A DNA stretch of 64,000 nucleotides from Gammaproteobacteria bacterium (GTDB lineage: Bacteria > Pseudomonadota > Gammaproteobacteria > Pseudomonadales > Azotimanducaceae). Within the stretch, counting starts at the first letter, position 1. Every line of letters starts with the position of its first letter. A model generated the notes under the pieces. That model ran no database searches. It saw only the letters and a program-made list of their open reading frames with translations, and was not told the DNA's origin. Shown in pieces: positions 33,111 through 40,897 of this stretch. The DNA is taken from positions 1 to 64,000 of the forward strand of contig QJYB01000061.1 of the NCBI GenBank assembly GCA_003247835.1, read 5' to 3'. The position numbers and the translations under genes are program-made.

Positions 33111-33192
33111 GGCCGGCGTACATACCGGCCTGAAACAGTTTACCGGAGGGCAACGAGGCCCGGATCTGCGGCATGCGGATCCGGGCCTCGTT
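33111..33192 (+). promoter_or_regulatory. Leader RNA with two hairpins, candidate NasT-controlled attenuator
   Basis: Hairpin 1: GGCCGG (33111-33116), 8-nt loop, CCGGCC (33125-33130). Hairpin 2: a perfect 15-bp stem, 33152-33166 with 33178-33192 (AACGAGGCCCGGATC and its complement), 11-nt loop, followed by GTTTTCC. The second is strong enough to terminate, though its T-tract is short. It precedes the porin start by 43 bp. With NasT encoded in the same operon, antitermination through hairpin 1 is the likely mechanism. Confidence 0.6.
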
Positions 33193-33235
33193 GTTTTCCG
33201 GGACCCAGAATGTCCGGTTGTTAGGAGCAACTCGC

Positions 33236-34486
33236 ATGAAGCGCACGACCACCTCGCGCCAGATTCAACGGCGCCTGATCGCATTGACGGCCCTGATGGG
33301 TGCCTGCAGTCTCTTTACCGCAGACACCGCCTTCGCTGACTGGTACGACACAACGAAGCAGGCGGTGGCGGAAGGCAGCACCGCTTTCGACTTCCGCTAT
33401 CGCTACGAGTTTGTCGACTCGGTGCCGTTTGACAAGAATGCCAATGCTTCGACGCTGCGCAGTAGAATTACCTGGGTATCGGGTGCCATCGGCGCCTGGA
33501 CCGCGGGGGTTGAAGCGGATTACGTGTCCGCCATCGGGCCCGAACGTTACAACTCGCTCGCCAACGGCAAGACCCAGTACCCGGTCGTCGCCGATCCCAC
33601 CGGATTCGATCTGAACCGCGCTTACCTGCAGTTCGCCACCGAGGACACTACCGGCATCTTCGGCCGGCAGCGCATCAACCACGGTAATCAGCGCTTCGTG
33701 GGCGGCGTCGCCTGGCGCCAGAACGAGCAGACCTTCGACAGCCTGCGGCTGGAGTTCGGCAACGCCGTGAAGCTCGACTACGCTTACGTATTCCAGGTGA
33801 ATCGCGTGTTCGGCCCCGACGGCGGTATTCAGCCGGCTACCTGGGATGCGAACACGCATCTGTTCCGTGCGATCGTCGGTCTCGCGCCGAACCATACCCT
33901 TACGGCCTATGGCTACCTCATGGATTTCGAAGGACAGTTCGGCCCCATCAACAGTAACGAGACCCTCGGCGTGCACTATGACGGCCGGTTCGGTCCGCTA
34001 AAGCTGGCCGCCGCCTTCGCCAGGCAGGCGGACTACAAAGACAATCCCATCCACTACGACGCCAACTACTACTTCGTAGATGGCGCTCTCACCCTACTTG
34101 CCACGGACTCGGGCAGTCTCTCCGCCAACGTGGGTTATGAAGTGCTCGGCAGCGATGACGGCAATGCCGGGTTCCGTACCCCGCTCGCCACGCTGCACAA
34201 GTTTCAGGGCTGGGCCGATCAGTTCCTCAACACGCCGCTGACCGGTGTTCGCGACGCCTACGTGGGCCTCGGTGGCAAGTTTCGAAAGCTCGGCCTGTCC
34301 GCCACCTACCACGATTTCCGAGCGGACTCCGGCGGCGCCGACTACGGCAGCGAGATCGACCTGATGGCCGAGTATCCGCTGAAACCGGACGCGCTGACTC
34401 TGCAGCTCAAGTACGCCGACTACAACGCGGACGAGTTCGCCTTCGACACTCGCAAGTTCTGGGTGACGCTGCAGCTGAAGCTGTGA
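33236..34486 (+). CDS. Outer-membrane porin (alginate-export-like) of the nitrate locus
   Basis: 416 residues from ATG at 33236 (AGGAG upstream). A long signal peptide ends near DTAFA (about residue 33), followed by a beta-barrel with FDFRYRYEFVDSVPF, IFGRQRINHGNQRFVGGVAW and LSATYHDFRAD, ending in FWVTLQLKL. The GRQ-R-N-RFVG-WRQNEQTFD pattern matches the alginate_export / AlgE-like porin family. Its place at the head of the nas genes, behind a leader RNA, suggests it admits nitrate or nitrite across the outer membrane. Confidence 0.88.
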   Translation: MKRTTTSRQIQRRLIALTALMGACSLFTADTAFADWYDTTKQAVAEGSTAFDFRYRYEFVDSVPFDKNANASTLRSRITWVSGAIGAWTAGVEADYVSAIGPERYNSLANGKTQYPVVADPTGFDLNRAYLQFATEDTTGIFGRQRINHGNQRFVGGVAWRQNEQTFDSLRLEFGNAVKLDYAYVFQVNRVFGPDGGIQPATWDANTHLFRAIVGLAPNHTLTAYGYLMDFEGQFGPINSNETLGVHYDGRFGPLKLAAAFARQADYKDNPIHYDANYYFVDGALTLLATDSGSLSANVGYEVLGSDDGNAGFRTPLATLHKFQGWADQFLNTPLTGVRDAYVGLGGKFRKLGLSATYHDFRADSGGADYGSEIDLMAEYPLKPDALTLQLKYADYNADEFAFDTRKFWVTLQLKL

Positions 34487-34521
34487 TCCAGAACTGGCAC
34501 CGAATTTGCTGAATCGATCAG

Positions 34522-35142
34522 GTGAACGACGAGATCAGCCGGGAAACGCGGGCGCTCCACATCCTGCTCGTGGACGACAATCCCGCGCGCGCGGAGCTCG
34601 TCGGTTCCCGGCTACAGGAAGCCGGCTTCGACCACCTTCGCTTCGTTCAGCAGCAGCAAGGGTTGCTCTACCAGATCGAGCAGAACCCGCCGGACGTCAT
34701 CGTCATCTCTCTGGAGTCACCGTCGCGGGACCTGCTGGAGAGTCTCTCAATCGTTTCCCGGCATAACCCGACCCCCATCGTGATGTTCACCGAGGAGGAC
34801 GATCCTTCCTTCATTGCCGAGGCGGTGGACGCAGGCGTGACCACCTACCTGGTCGACGGCATCCGCGCGGAGAAGGTGAAGCCGGTGGTTGAGGTCGCCA
34901 TCGCCCAGTTTCGCGCGTTCCAGCACCTGAAAGGTCAGCTCGCGGATACCCGGATGGAACTGGCCGAGCGGCGCAGTATCGAGCAGGCCAAGGCGCTGCT
35001 CATGGAGCGGGACGGTTTCAGTGAGAACGAGGCACACGCCCGTCTCCAGGCATTCGCCATGCAGCGGAATCTCAAGCTGGCAGAGGTAGCGAAACAGATC
35101 ATCGAGCTCGCCCAGCGCACCAAGAGGAGCACGAAACCATGA
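34522..35142 (+). CDS. nasT: ANTAR-domain antiterminator NasT
   Basis: 206 residues from GTG at 34522. An N-terminal response-regulator receiver-like domain (HILLVDDNPARAELVGSRL, then VIVISLESPSRDLLESL and TPIVMFTEEDDPSF) is followed by the C-terminal ANTAR RNA-binding helices (ERRSIEQAKALLMERDGFSE, EAHARLQAFAMQRN, LAEVAKQIIELAQ). NasT proteins bind leader RNA and prevent termination unless held by NasS. It sits between the porin and nasS, with a 4-nt ATGA overlap into nasS, and both nearby leaders are its likely targets. Confidence 0.95.
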   Translation: MNDEISRETRALHILLVDDNPARAELVGSRLQEAGFDHLRFVQQQQGLLYQIEQNPPDVIVISLESPSRDLLESLSIVSRHNPTPIVMFTEEDDPSFIAEAVDAGVTTYLVDGIRAEKVKPVVEVAIAQFRAFQHLKGQLADTRMELAERRSIEQAKALLMERDGFSENEAHARLQAFAMQRNLKLAEVAKQIIELAQRTKRSTKP

Positions 35143-36266
35143 CGACCTGCAGCCTGCCGGCAGCCGAAAAGCCGGTGCTCAACCTGGGCTATGTGCGGCT
35201 GACGGACAGTGCGCCGCTGATCGTCGCTCACGAGCTCGGCTACTACCGGGACTACGGACTCGAGGTCGCCCTCACTCGGGAAGTGAGCTGGGCGAACGTC
35301 AGGGATAAGCTGGCCGCCGGCGTGCTCGATGCAGCCCAGATGCTGGCACCGCTGCCCGCCATGACCACCCTCGGCGTCAGCGGGCTCCGCGTACCCATGC
35401 TGACCGGCCTGACGCTGTCCCTGAACGGCAACGCCATCACCCTGTCCGCGGCGCTGGCCGACGCCCTGGATGGACCCGTCGCAGCAGGCGCACCTCTGGC
35501 CAATGCGGAGCGGCTTTCCCGTTTCCTGACACGAACGGGCCGTGTCCTCAACCTCGGGGTCGTGCACTCCTTCTCCACCCACGCCATTCTGCTGCGAGCC
35601 TGGCTCAAGGCCGGTGGGATCGATCCGGACAGCCAGGTACGGACCCTGGTGGTACCGCCGAGCCAGATGATCGACTCTCTGGCCAGTGGGGTGATAGACG
35701 GCTACTGCGTTGGCGAGCCGTGGAGCTCCATCGCCGTGCACAACGGCCTGGGGCACATCGTGGCGTTCGGCAACCAGATCTGGGAGAACGCGCCGGAGAA
35801 GGTGCTGGCGGTGACCGATCGCTGGCACCAGCACCATCCCGCGACCCATCTGCGACTCCGGCTGGCACTGATGAGAGCCTGCAGCTGGCTTGCCGACCCG
35901 CCTCACCGCCTGCTCACAGCCCGGATGCTGGCCGCACCGGCGTATCTCGACCTTCCCGAAGCACAACTGCTGCCTTCCCTGACCGGCATCATCTCCTGTT
36001 CTCCCGGCGCCGCTGCTGTCGCCGTGGAGGACTTCCACGTTTTCAGCACCGGACAGGCCGGGCTGCCATCGCGGGAGACTGCTGCGTTCATGATCGAACG
36101 CTGTGCGGAACTGCTCGGCAGACCCATCGAACCCGATCGGATCGCCTCACTGGTCCAGCAGACCACACGCCCGGACCTGTACCGTGAAGCGGCCCGTCAG
36201 CTGGGTGATGCGACACCTGACTATGCACCATCGCGGCACACGCGACTCTCCTTCGCCCTGAAATAG
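35139..36266 (+). CDS. nasS: Nitrate-sensing NasS (cytoplasmic NrtA/CmpA-like protein)
   Basis: 375 residues from ATG at 35139 overlapping the nasT stop. It is homologous to the NrtA/CmpA solute-binding fold ([55 protein letters not shown]) but has no signal peptide, which is what separates the cytoplasmic sensor NasS from the periplasmic NrtA encoded next. Known NasS binds nitrate or nitrite and then releases NasT. Coupled translation with nasT fits the stoichiometric complex. Confidence 0.93.
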   Translation: MTTCSLPAAEKPVLNLGYVRLTDSAPLIVAHELGYYRDYGLEVALTREVSWANVRDKLAAGVLDAAQMLAPLPAMTTLGVSGLRVPMLTGLTLSLNGNAITLSAALADALDGPVAAGAPLANAERLSRFLTRTGRVLNLGVVHSFSTHAILLRAWLKAGGIDPDSQVRTLVVPPSQMIDSLASGVIDGYCVGEPWSSIAVHNGLGHIVAFGNQIWENAPEKVLAVTDRWHQHHPATHLRLRLALMRACSWLADPPHRLLTARMLAAPAYLDLPEAQLLPSLTGIISCSPGAAAVAVEDFHVFSTGQAGLPSRETAAFMIERCAELLGRPIEPDRIASLVQQTTRPDLYREAARQLGDATPDYAPSRHTRLSFALK

Positions 36267-36304
36267 CGCCAGACATGATGTCGGGAACGCCGCAAGTGTC
36301 TGAT

Positions 36305-36413
36305 TTGCCGTGGCCTCCGGTTGGCAGGGGATTTGTATCTATCCCCACGAACAGCATCGAGTTCCCATGGCAAAGGCGCCTTCTGCTCCACCGAGCAGCA
36401 GGCGCTTTTTTTT
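36305..36413 (+). promoter_or_regulatory. nrtA leader region with alternative pairings
   Basis: Upstream of the terminator at 36376-36413 lie a 6-bp hairpin GGGGAT (36327-36332) / ATCCCC (36341-36346) with an 8-nt loop, and a possible long-range 9-bp helix between TTGCCGTGG (36305-36313) and CCATGGCAA (36365-36373, one G-T wobble), which ends 3 nt before the terminator stem. The layout parallels the porin leader: 6-bp hairpin with 8-nt loop, then terminator. A weak sigma-54-like TGGCCTCCGGTTGGCA (36311-36326) also lies here; if that is the promoter, the upstream pairings would not be transcribed, so the two readings conflict. Confidence 0.5.
36376..36413 (+). terminator. Intrinsic terminator in the nrtA leader (attenuator)
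   Basis: Left arm GCGCCTTCTGCT (36376-36387) pairs with AGCAGCAGGCGC (36394-36405), 12 bp with one mismatch and a small loop, followed at once by eight T residues (36406-36413). It lies 36 bp before the nrtA start, so it must be read through for expression of nrtABD-nirBD-nasA. It probably also serves to limit read-through from nasS. Confidence 0.88.
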
Positions 36414-36449
36414 CGTCCACAGAACGTCGTTTTTAAGAGGTGACACGAA

Positions 36450-37799
36450 GTGAAAACCGTCATGATCCTGATTGCGATCCTTGCGCTGACACCCGCAGGG
36501 CTCGCGGCCGAAGTCGGCTACCCCGAGAAGGACGAGCTCACCTTCGGCTTCATCAAGCTGACGGACATGGCACCGCTGGCCGTGGCGTACGAGCTCGGCT
36601 ACTTCGAAGACGAGGACCTCTACGTCACCCTGGAAGCCCAGGCGAACTGGAAGGTGCTGCTGGACGGCGTGATCGACGGCCGTCTGGACGGCGCGCACAT
36701 GCTGGCGGGACAGCCGCTGGCGGCGACGATCGGATTTGGCACCCAGGCACACATCGTGACGCCGTTTTCCATGGATCTGAATGGCAACGGCATCACCGTC
36801 TCCACCCGCGTCTGGGAAGCCATGAAGCCGAACCTGCCGAAACAGGCGGACGGCAGACCCGAGCATCCGATCCGCGCGGACTACCTCAAGCCCGTCGTCA
36901 CGGCTTACGCCAATCGGGGCGAGCCGTTCAAGATGGGCATGGTCTTTCCCGTCTCCACGCACAACTACGAGCTCCGTTACTGGCTGGCCGCCGGTGGCAT
37001 TCATCCCGGCTACTACGCACCCCACAAGGGAGACACCAGCGGCCAGATCGGCGCTGAGGCGCTGCTGTCGGTGACGCCGCCACCGCAAATGCCGGCGACG
37101 CTCGAGGCCGGGACCATCTACGGCTACTGCGTCGGCGAACCATGGAACCAGCAGGCCGTGTTCAAGAGTATCGGCGTACCGGTCATCACCGATTACGAGA
37201 TCTGGCCCAACAATCCGGAAAAGGTATTCGGGCTGACCAAGGAATTCACGGAGAAATATCCCAACACGACGATCCGTATCGTCAAGGCACTGCTTCGTGC
37301 AGCGCGCTGGCTCGACGAGAACGACAACGGCAACCGTAAACAGGCGGTGGAGATTCTGTCGCGCTCTCAGTACGTGGGTGCCGACTACGAGGTGATCGCC
37401 AACTCCATGACGGGCACCTTCGAATACGAGAAGGGCGACAAAAGGAGTGTCCCCGACTTCAACGTCTTCTTCCGCTACCACGCCACCTATCCCTATTACT
37501 CGGACGCTATCTGGTATCTGACCCAGATGCGCCGCTGGGGACAGATCTCCGAACCGGAGCCGGACGACTGGTACATGGAGGTCGCGAAGAAGGTCTACCG
37601 GCCGGATATCTACGCCGACGCGGCCCGGGCACTGATCGAGGAAGGGCTGTTCACCGCCGACGACTTTCCGGACTTCGAGACCGAAACAGGATTTCGTCCC
37701 GTTGCCACCGGTTTCATCGATGACGTGGACTATGACGGGCGCCACCCGAATGCCTATCTCGAGTCCTTTGCCATCGGCCTCAAGGACGAGGTGCTCTGA
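36450..37799 (+). CDS. nrtA: Periplasmic nitrate-binding protein NrtA
   Basis: 449 residues from GTG at 36450 (AAGAGGTG upstream). A signal peptide (about 1-20, ending LAA) is followed by the NrtA/CmpA fold: [49 protein letters not shown] and [19 protein letters not shown]. It delivers nitrate (perhaps nitrite) to the NrtBD permease. It is first of a long plus-strand run, directly behind the leader terminator, and its stop overlaps the nrtB start by 1 nt (TGATG). Confidence 0.95.
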   Translation: MKTVMILIAILALTPAGLAAEVGYPEKDELTFGFIKLTDMAPLAVAYELGYFEDEDLYVTLEAQANWKVLLDGVIDGRLDGAHMLAGQPLAATIGFGTQAHIVTPFSMDLNGNGITVSTRVWEAMKPNLPKQADGRPEHPIRADYLKPVVTAYANRGEPFKMGMVFPVSTHNYELRYWLAAGGIHPGYYAPHKGDTSGQIGAEALLSVTPPPQMPATLEAGTIYGYCVGEPWNQQAVFKSIGVPVITDYEIWPNNPEKVFGLTKEFTEKYPNTTIRIVKALLRAARWLDENDNGNRKQAVEILSRSQYVGADYEVIANSMTGTFEYEKGDKRSVPDFNVFFRYHATYPYYSDAIWYLTQMRRWGQISEPEPDDWYMEVAKKVYRPDIYADAARALIEEGLFTADDFPDFETETGFRPVATGFIDDVDYDGRHPNAYLESFAIGLKDEVL

Positions 37800-38776
37800 T
37801 GGCCGAAGCAACTGAGCGGCTGCTCGCGCCTGGCGCTTATTTCGACCGGGTGAATGCACTCGGCAGGTCGGCGCTGCTGCCGGCCCTCGGCATTACCACC
37901 TTCCTGCTGCTGTGGCAGCTGGCAGCCTCCAGCATCGAGACATCACTCGGCGACTTTCCCGGGCCCAGGGACGTCTGGGTCCAGACATCCAACCTCGTCG
38001 ATGAGCACTGGAGCGAGCGCGCCAGGGCGGAAGCCTTCTACGAACGCCAGGAGCAACGGAATGCCGAACGTCTGGCCCGGGACGCGGATGCGCCGGTGCG
38101 GTGGCGCGCATACACCGGCAAACCCACGTTTTTCGACCAGGTTGCCACCAGCCTCGCAACCGTCGCGTTCGGCTTCTGCCTGGCGGCGCTCGTTGCGGTC
38201 CCTCTCGGCATTCTCTGCGGGCTTTCAGACCCGATCTACAGGGCGGTGAATCCTGTCATCCAGGTCTTCAAGCCAGTCTCACCACTCGCCTGGCTGCCGC
38301 TGGTCACCATGGTGGTCTCGGCGACCTACGTGGCGGAAAATCCGCTGTTCGAGAAATCCTTCCTGAATTCGGCGTTCACGGTCGCGCTCTGCTGCATCTG
38401 GCCGACGGTCATCAACACCACCGTCGGTGTGGCCGGCGTCGACCGGACCCTGGTGGACGTCAGCCGGGTGATCGGCCTGAGGCCCCTGACCCACATCCGC
38501 AAAGTGATCCTTCCAGCGGCCATCCCGATGATCTTCACCGGTCTGCGTCTGTCTCTGGCCACCGGTTGGATGGTGCTCATTGCCGCGGAAATGCTGGCCC
38601 AGAATCCTGGACTCGGAAAGTTCATCTGGGACGAGTTCCAGAACGGTTCTTCCGACTCACTGGGCCGGATCATGGTGGCCGTGGTCACCATCGGTATCGT
38701 CGGTTTTCTGCTGGACCAGCTGATGCTCGTTCTGCAGCGCCGCTTCAGCTGGGACAAGCAGGCCATCCTGCGCTGA
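37799..38776 (+). CDS. nrtB: Nitrate ABC transporter permease NrtB
   Basis: 325 residues. An inner-membrane permease with about six membrane segments; LPALGITTFLLLWQLAAS is the first. The cytoplasmic EAA loop is seen as GVDRTLVDVSRVIGLRP followed by KVILPAAIPMIFTGLRLSLA. A long hydrophilic stretch with many Arg and Glu (about residues 60-110) between TM1 and TM2 is typical of NrtB/CmpB proteins. It pairs with NrtA and NrtD. Confidence 0.95.
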   Translation: MAEATERLLAPGAYFDRVNALGRSALLPALGITTFLLLWQLAASSIETSLGDFPGPRDVWVQTSNLVDEHWSERARAEAFYERQEQRNAERLARDADAPVRWRAYTGKPTFFDQVATSLATVAFGFCLAALVAVPLGILCGLSDPIYRAVNPVIQVFKPVSPLAWLPLVTMVVSATYVAENPLFEKSFLNSAFTVALCCIWPTVINTTVGVAGVDRTLVDVSRVIGLRPLTHIRKVILPAAIPMIFTGLRLSLATGWMVLIAAEMLAQNPGLGKFIWDEFQNGSSDSLGRIMVAVVTIGIVGFLLDQLMLVLQRRFSWDKQAILR

Positions 38777-38797
38777 CACGGAACATCCGAGGAGGAA

Positions 38798-39658
38798 ATG
38801 ATGGATCGATATCTGGAGCTCTCGAAGATCGGAAAGATTTTCGATACGGATAGCGGCACGTACGAAGCGCTCGCCGACGTCAGCCTGAAGATCAACCGGG
38901 GTGAGTTCGTTTCTCTCATCGGCCACTCCGGTTGCGGCAAATCCACCGTGCTCAACATCATTGCCGGCCTCGAGCGGGCCACCAGCGGCGGCGCCATCCT
39001 GGAAGGGGAAGAGATCACCGACCCCGGTCCCGAGCGCGCCGTGGTGTTCCAGAGCCACGCGCTGATGCCCTGGCTGACGGTCTTCGAAAACGTCGAGCTC
39101 GCCGTCAATCAGGTGTTCCGGACCCGGAAGAGTCGTACGGAGAAACACGACTGGATCCTCCACAACCTGGAGCTCGTACAGATGGCAGGTGCTGCAAACA
39201 AGCTGCCACACGAAATTTCCGGCGGTATGCAGCAGCGCGTCGGCATAGCCCGTTGTCTGGCCATGCAGCCGAAGGTGGTGCTGATGGACGAGCCGTTCGG
39301 CGCGCTGGATGCCCTGACCCGCGCACGTCTGCAGGACACGCTGATGAACATCCAGGCCGAGCTCAGGAACACGGTAGTCATGATCACCCACGACGTGGAT
39401 GAAGCCGTGCTCCTGTCCGACCGAATCGTGATGATGAGCAATGGACCTGCCGCCGGTATCGCCCGCGTCCTCGACGTCCATCTGCCGAGACCGCGTAACC
39501 GGCTGGCCCTGGCTGAGGATGCCGATTTCAACCACTGCCGCCACCAGGTGCTCGACTTTCTCTACTCCGGTCGCCACCTGCGCGAAGAACTGGTCGTCAT
39601 CCGCTCCGGGTCGTCGAATACAGACGCCAACTCCGGTTCCGGACACATCGCCGCGTAA
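38798..39658 (+). CDS. nrtD: Nitrate ABC transporter ATP-binding protein NrtD
   Basis: 286 residues from ATG at 38798 (GAGGAGG upstream; a second ATG follows at once). Walker A GHSGCGKST, Q-loop region VVFQSHALMPWLTVFENV, ABC signature ISGGMQQRVGIARCL, Walker B VVLMDEPFGALDALTRARL and the H-loop MITHDVDEAVLLSDRI are all present. It is the NrtD-type single-domain ATPase; no NrtC-like fused ATPase is encoded. TAATG overlap with the next gene. Confidence 0.95.
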   Translation: MMDRYLELSKIGKIFDTDSGTYEALADVSLKINRGEFVSLIGHSGCGKSTVLNIIAGLERATSGGAILEGEEITDPGPERAVVFQSHALMPWLTVFENVELAVNQVFRTRKSRTEKHDWILHNLELVQMAGAANKLPHEISGGMQQRVGIARCLAMQPKVVLMDEPFGALDALTRARLQDTLMNIQAELRNTVVMITHDVDEAVLLSDRIVMMSNGPAAGIARVLDVHLPRPRNRLALAEDADFNHCRHQVLDFLYSGRHLREELVVIRSGSSNTDANSGSGHIAA

Positions 39659-40854
39659 TGACCGGGCAGGCACCCTTGCTGATCGTGGGCGGCGGTATGG
39701 CAGCGGGCAGGCTGCTCAGACGCCTCGTCGAGCTCGGTTATGACAGACCGATCACCGTGGTCTCAGCGGAAGCCGAGCAGCCCTACAACCGCGTCCTGCT
39801 GCCGGATCTGCTGTCAGGCCGATGCACGACGCGCGATCTCACGCTGCACGACGACCAGTGGTATGCCCAGCGGAGGATCCTCTTCCTCGGCGGCAATGCC
39901 GTCATCCGAATCGACCGCGAGAACAACCGGGTGCACTGCGAAGACGGCACCGAGATCGGATACCACACCCTGATACTGGCAACCGGCGCCACAGTACCCG
40001 CACCGAATGTCCCGGGCCTCGAACTGCAGGGCGTCACGGTGCTCCGCACCATCGAGGACGCACGTGCGCTGCGGCACGCAGCGGGCAGCGACGTCTGCAT
40101 CGTGGGGGGTGGTCTGCTGGGCCTGGAGACAGCGAGGAGTCTCGCCGCTATCGGCGCCCGGGTGAGCGTCGTTCACCGCGCGGAACATCTTCTGAATCGA
40201 CAACTGGATGCTCACGGGTCGGCAGTCGTTCGAGACTTTCTGGAAGAGCAGGGAATCGACTGCCGCGTCGGCGAAAGCGTCGCAGCCATCGAAGGAACGG
40301 ACACCGTATCGTCGGTACATCTTTCCGGCGGCGGGTATCTGACCGCGCAATGGGTCGTCTTCGCCACGGGCACCAGGCCGAACGACGATCTCGCCAGAGC
40401 TGCCGGCATCGCTACGGACGATGGGATCATCGCGACCGACCGCATGGAAACCAGCGATCCACAGATTGCCGCGCTCGGGGAATGCGCACGGGTCGATGGC
40501 ACGACCTACGCGATGGTGGAGCCGGTGTATCGGCAGGCCGATGTGCTGGCCAATCGTCTGACCGGCGGTTGCGAGCGCTTCGCAGCACCAGCACAGGCTA
40601 CCCGCCTGAAGATCGCAGGGCTCGCGGTCTTTGCAGCCGGTCAGGTGAGTCCCGTATCGGGTGACGACGACGTAATCATCGAAGATCCGGCCCGTCGCGT
40701 TTACCGCCGTCTCTGTTTCCGCGGCGACCGCCTCACCGGCGCGGTACTCATCGGCGACAGCAGCGGCGGTCGCGCCGTACAGCACTGCCTGCAGACAGGC
40801 GGGCGAACGCAGGACCCCCTGGGCCTGGCTTTCGGGGCGGCAGACGCGGCATGA
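39658..40854 (+). CDS. FAD/NAD-dependent oxidoreductase of nitrate assimilation
   Basis: 398 residues, start overlapping the nrtD stop. FAD-binding LLIVGGGMAAGRLLRRL, NAD-binding VCIVGGGLLGLETARSL, and the ATG-type closing motif QIAALGECARV. It is similar in length and layout to the N-terminal flavin half of NirB and to rubredoxin or ferredoxin reductases. By position, between transporter and nitrite reductase, it is probably the electron-donating subunit for NasA (the NasC/NasB role of other nas operons), passing NADH electrons to the nitrate reductase. A [2Fe-2S] or BFD domain is absent. Confidence 0.85.
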   Translation: MTGQAPLLIVGGGMAAGRLLRRLVELGYDRPITVVSAEAEQPYNRVLLPDLLSGRCTTRDLTLHDDQWYAQRRILFLGGNAVIRIDRENNRVHCEDGTEIGYHTLILATGATVPAPNVPGLELQGVTVLRTIEDARALRHAAGSDVCIVGGGLLGLETARSLAAIGARVSVVHRAEHLLNRQLDAHGSAVVRDFLEEQGIDCRVGESVAAIEGTDTVSSVHLSGGGYLTAQWVVFATGTRPNDDLARAAGIATDDGIIATDRMETSDPQIAALGECARVDGTTYAMVEPVYRQADVLANRLTGGCERFAAPAQATRLKIAGLAVFAAGQVSPVSGDDDVIIEDPARRVYRRLCFRGDRLTGAVLIGDSSGGRAVQHCLQTGGRTQDPLGLAFGAADAA

Positions 40855-40897
40855 CGCCGGGATTTCAACAAGAATCACGAATCGGGAGAGCTCAACC

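Noticed and set aside
36311-36326. TGGCCTCCGGTTGGCA as a confident sigma-54 promoter for nrtA
   Set aside because: Spacing of GG and GC is right, but half the other consensus positions differ and it would remove the upstream leader hairpins; kept only as a possibility.
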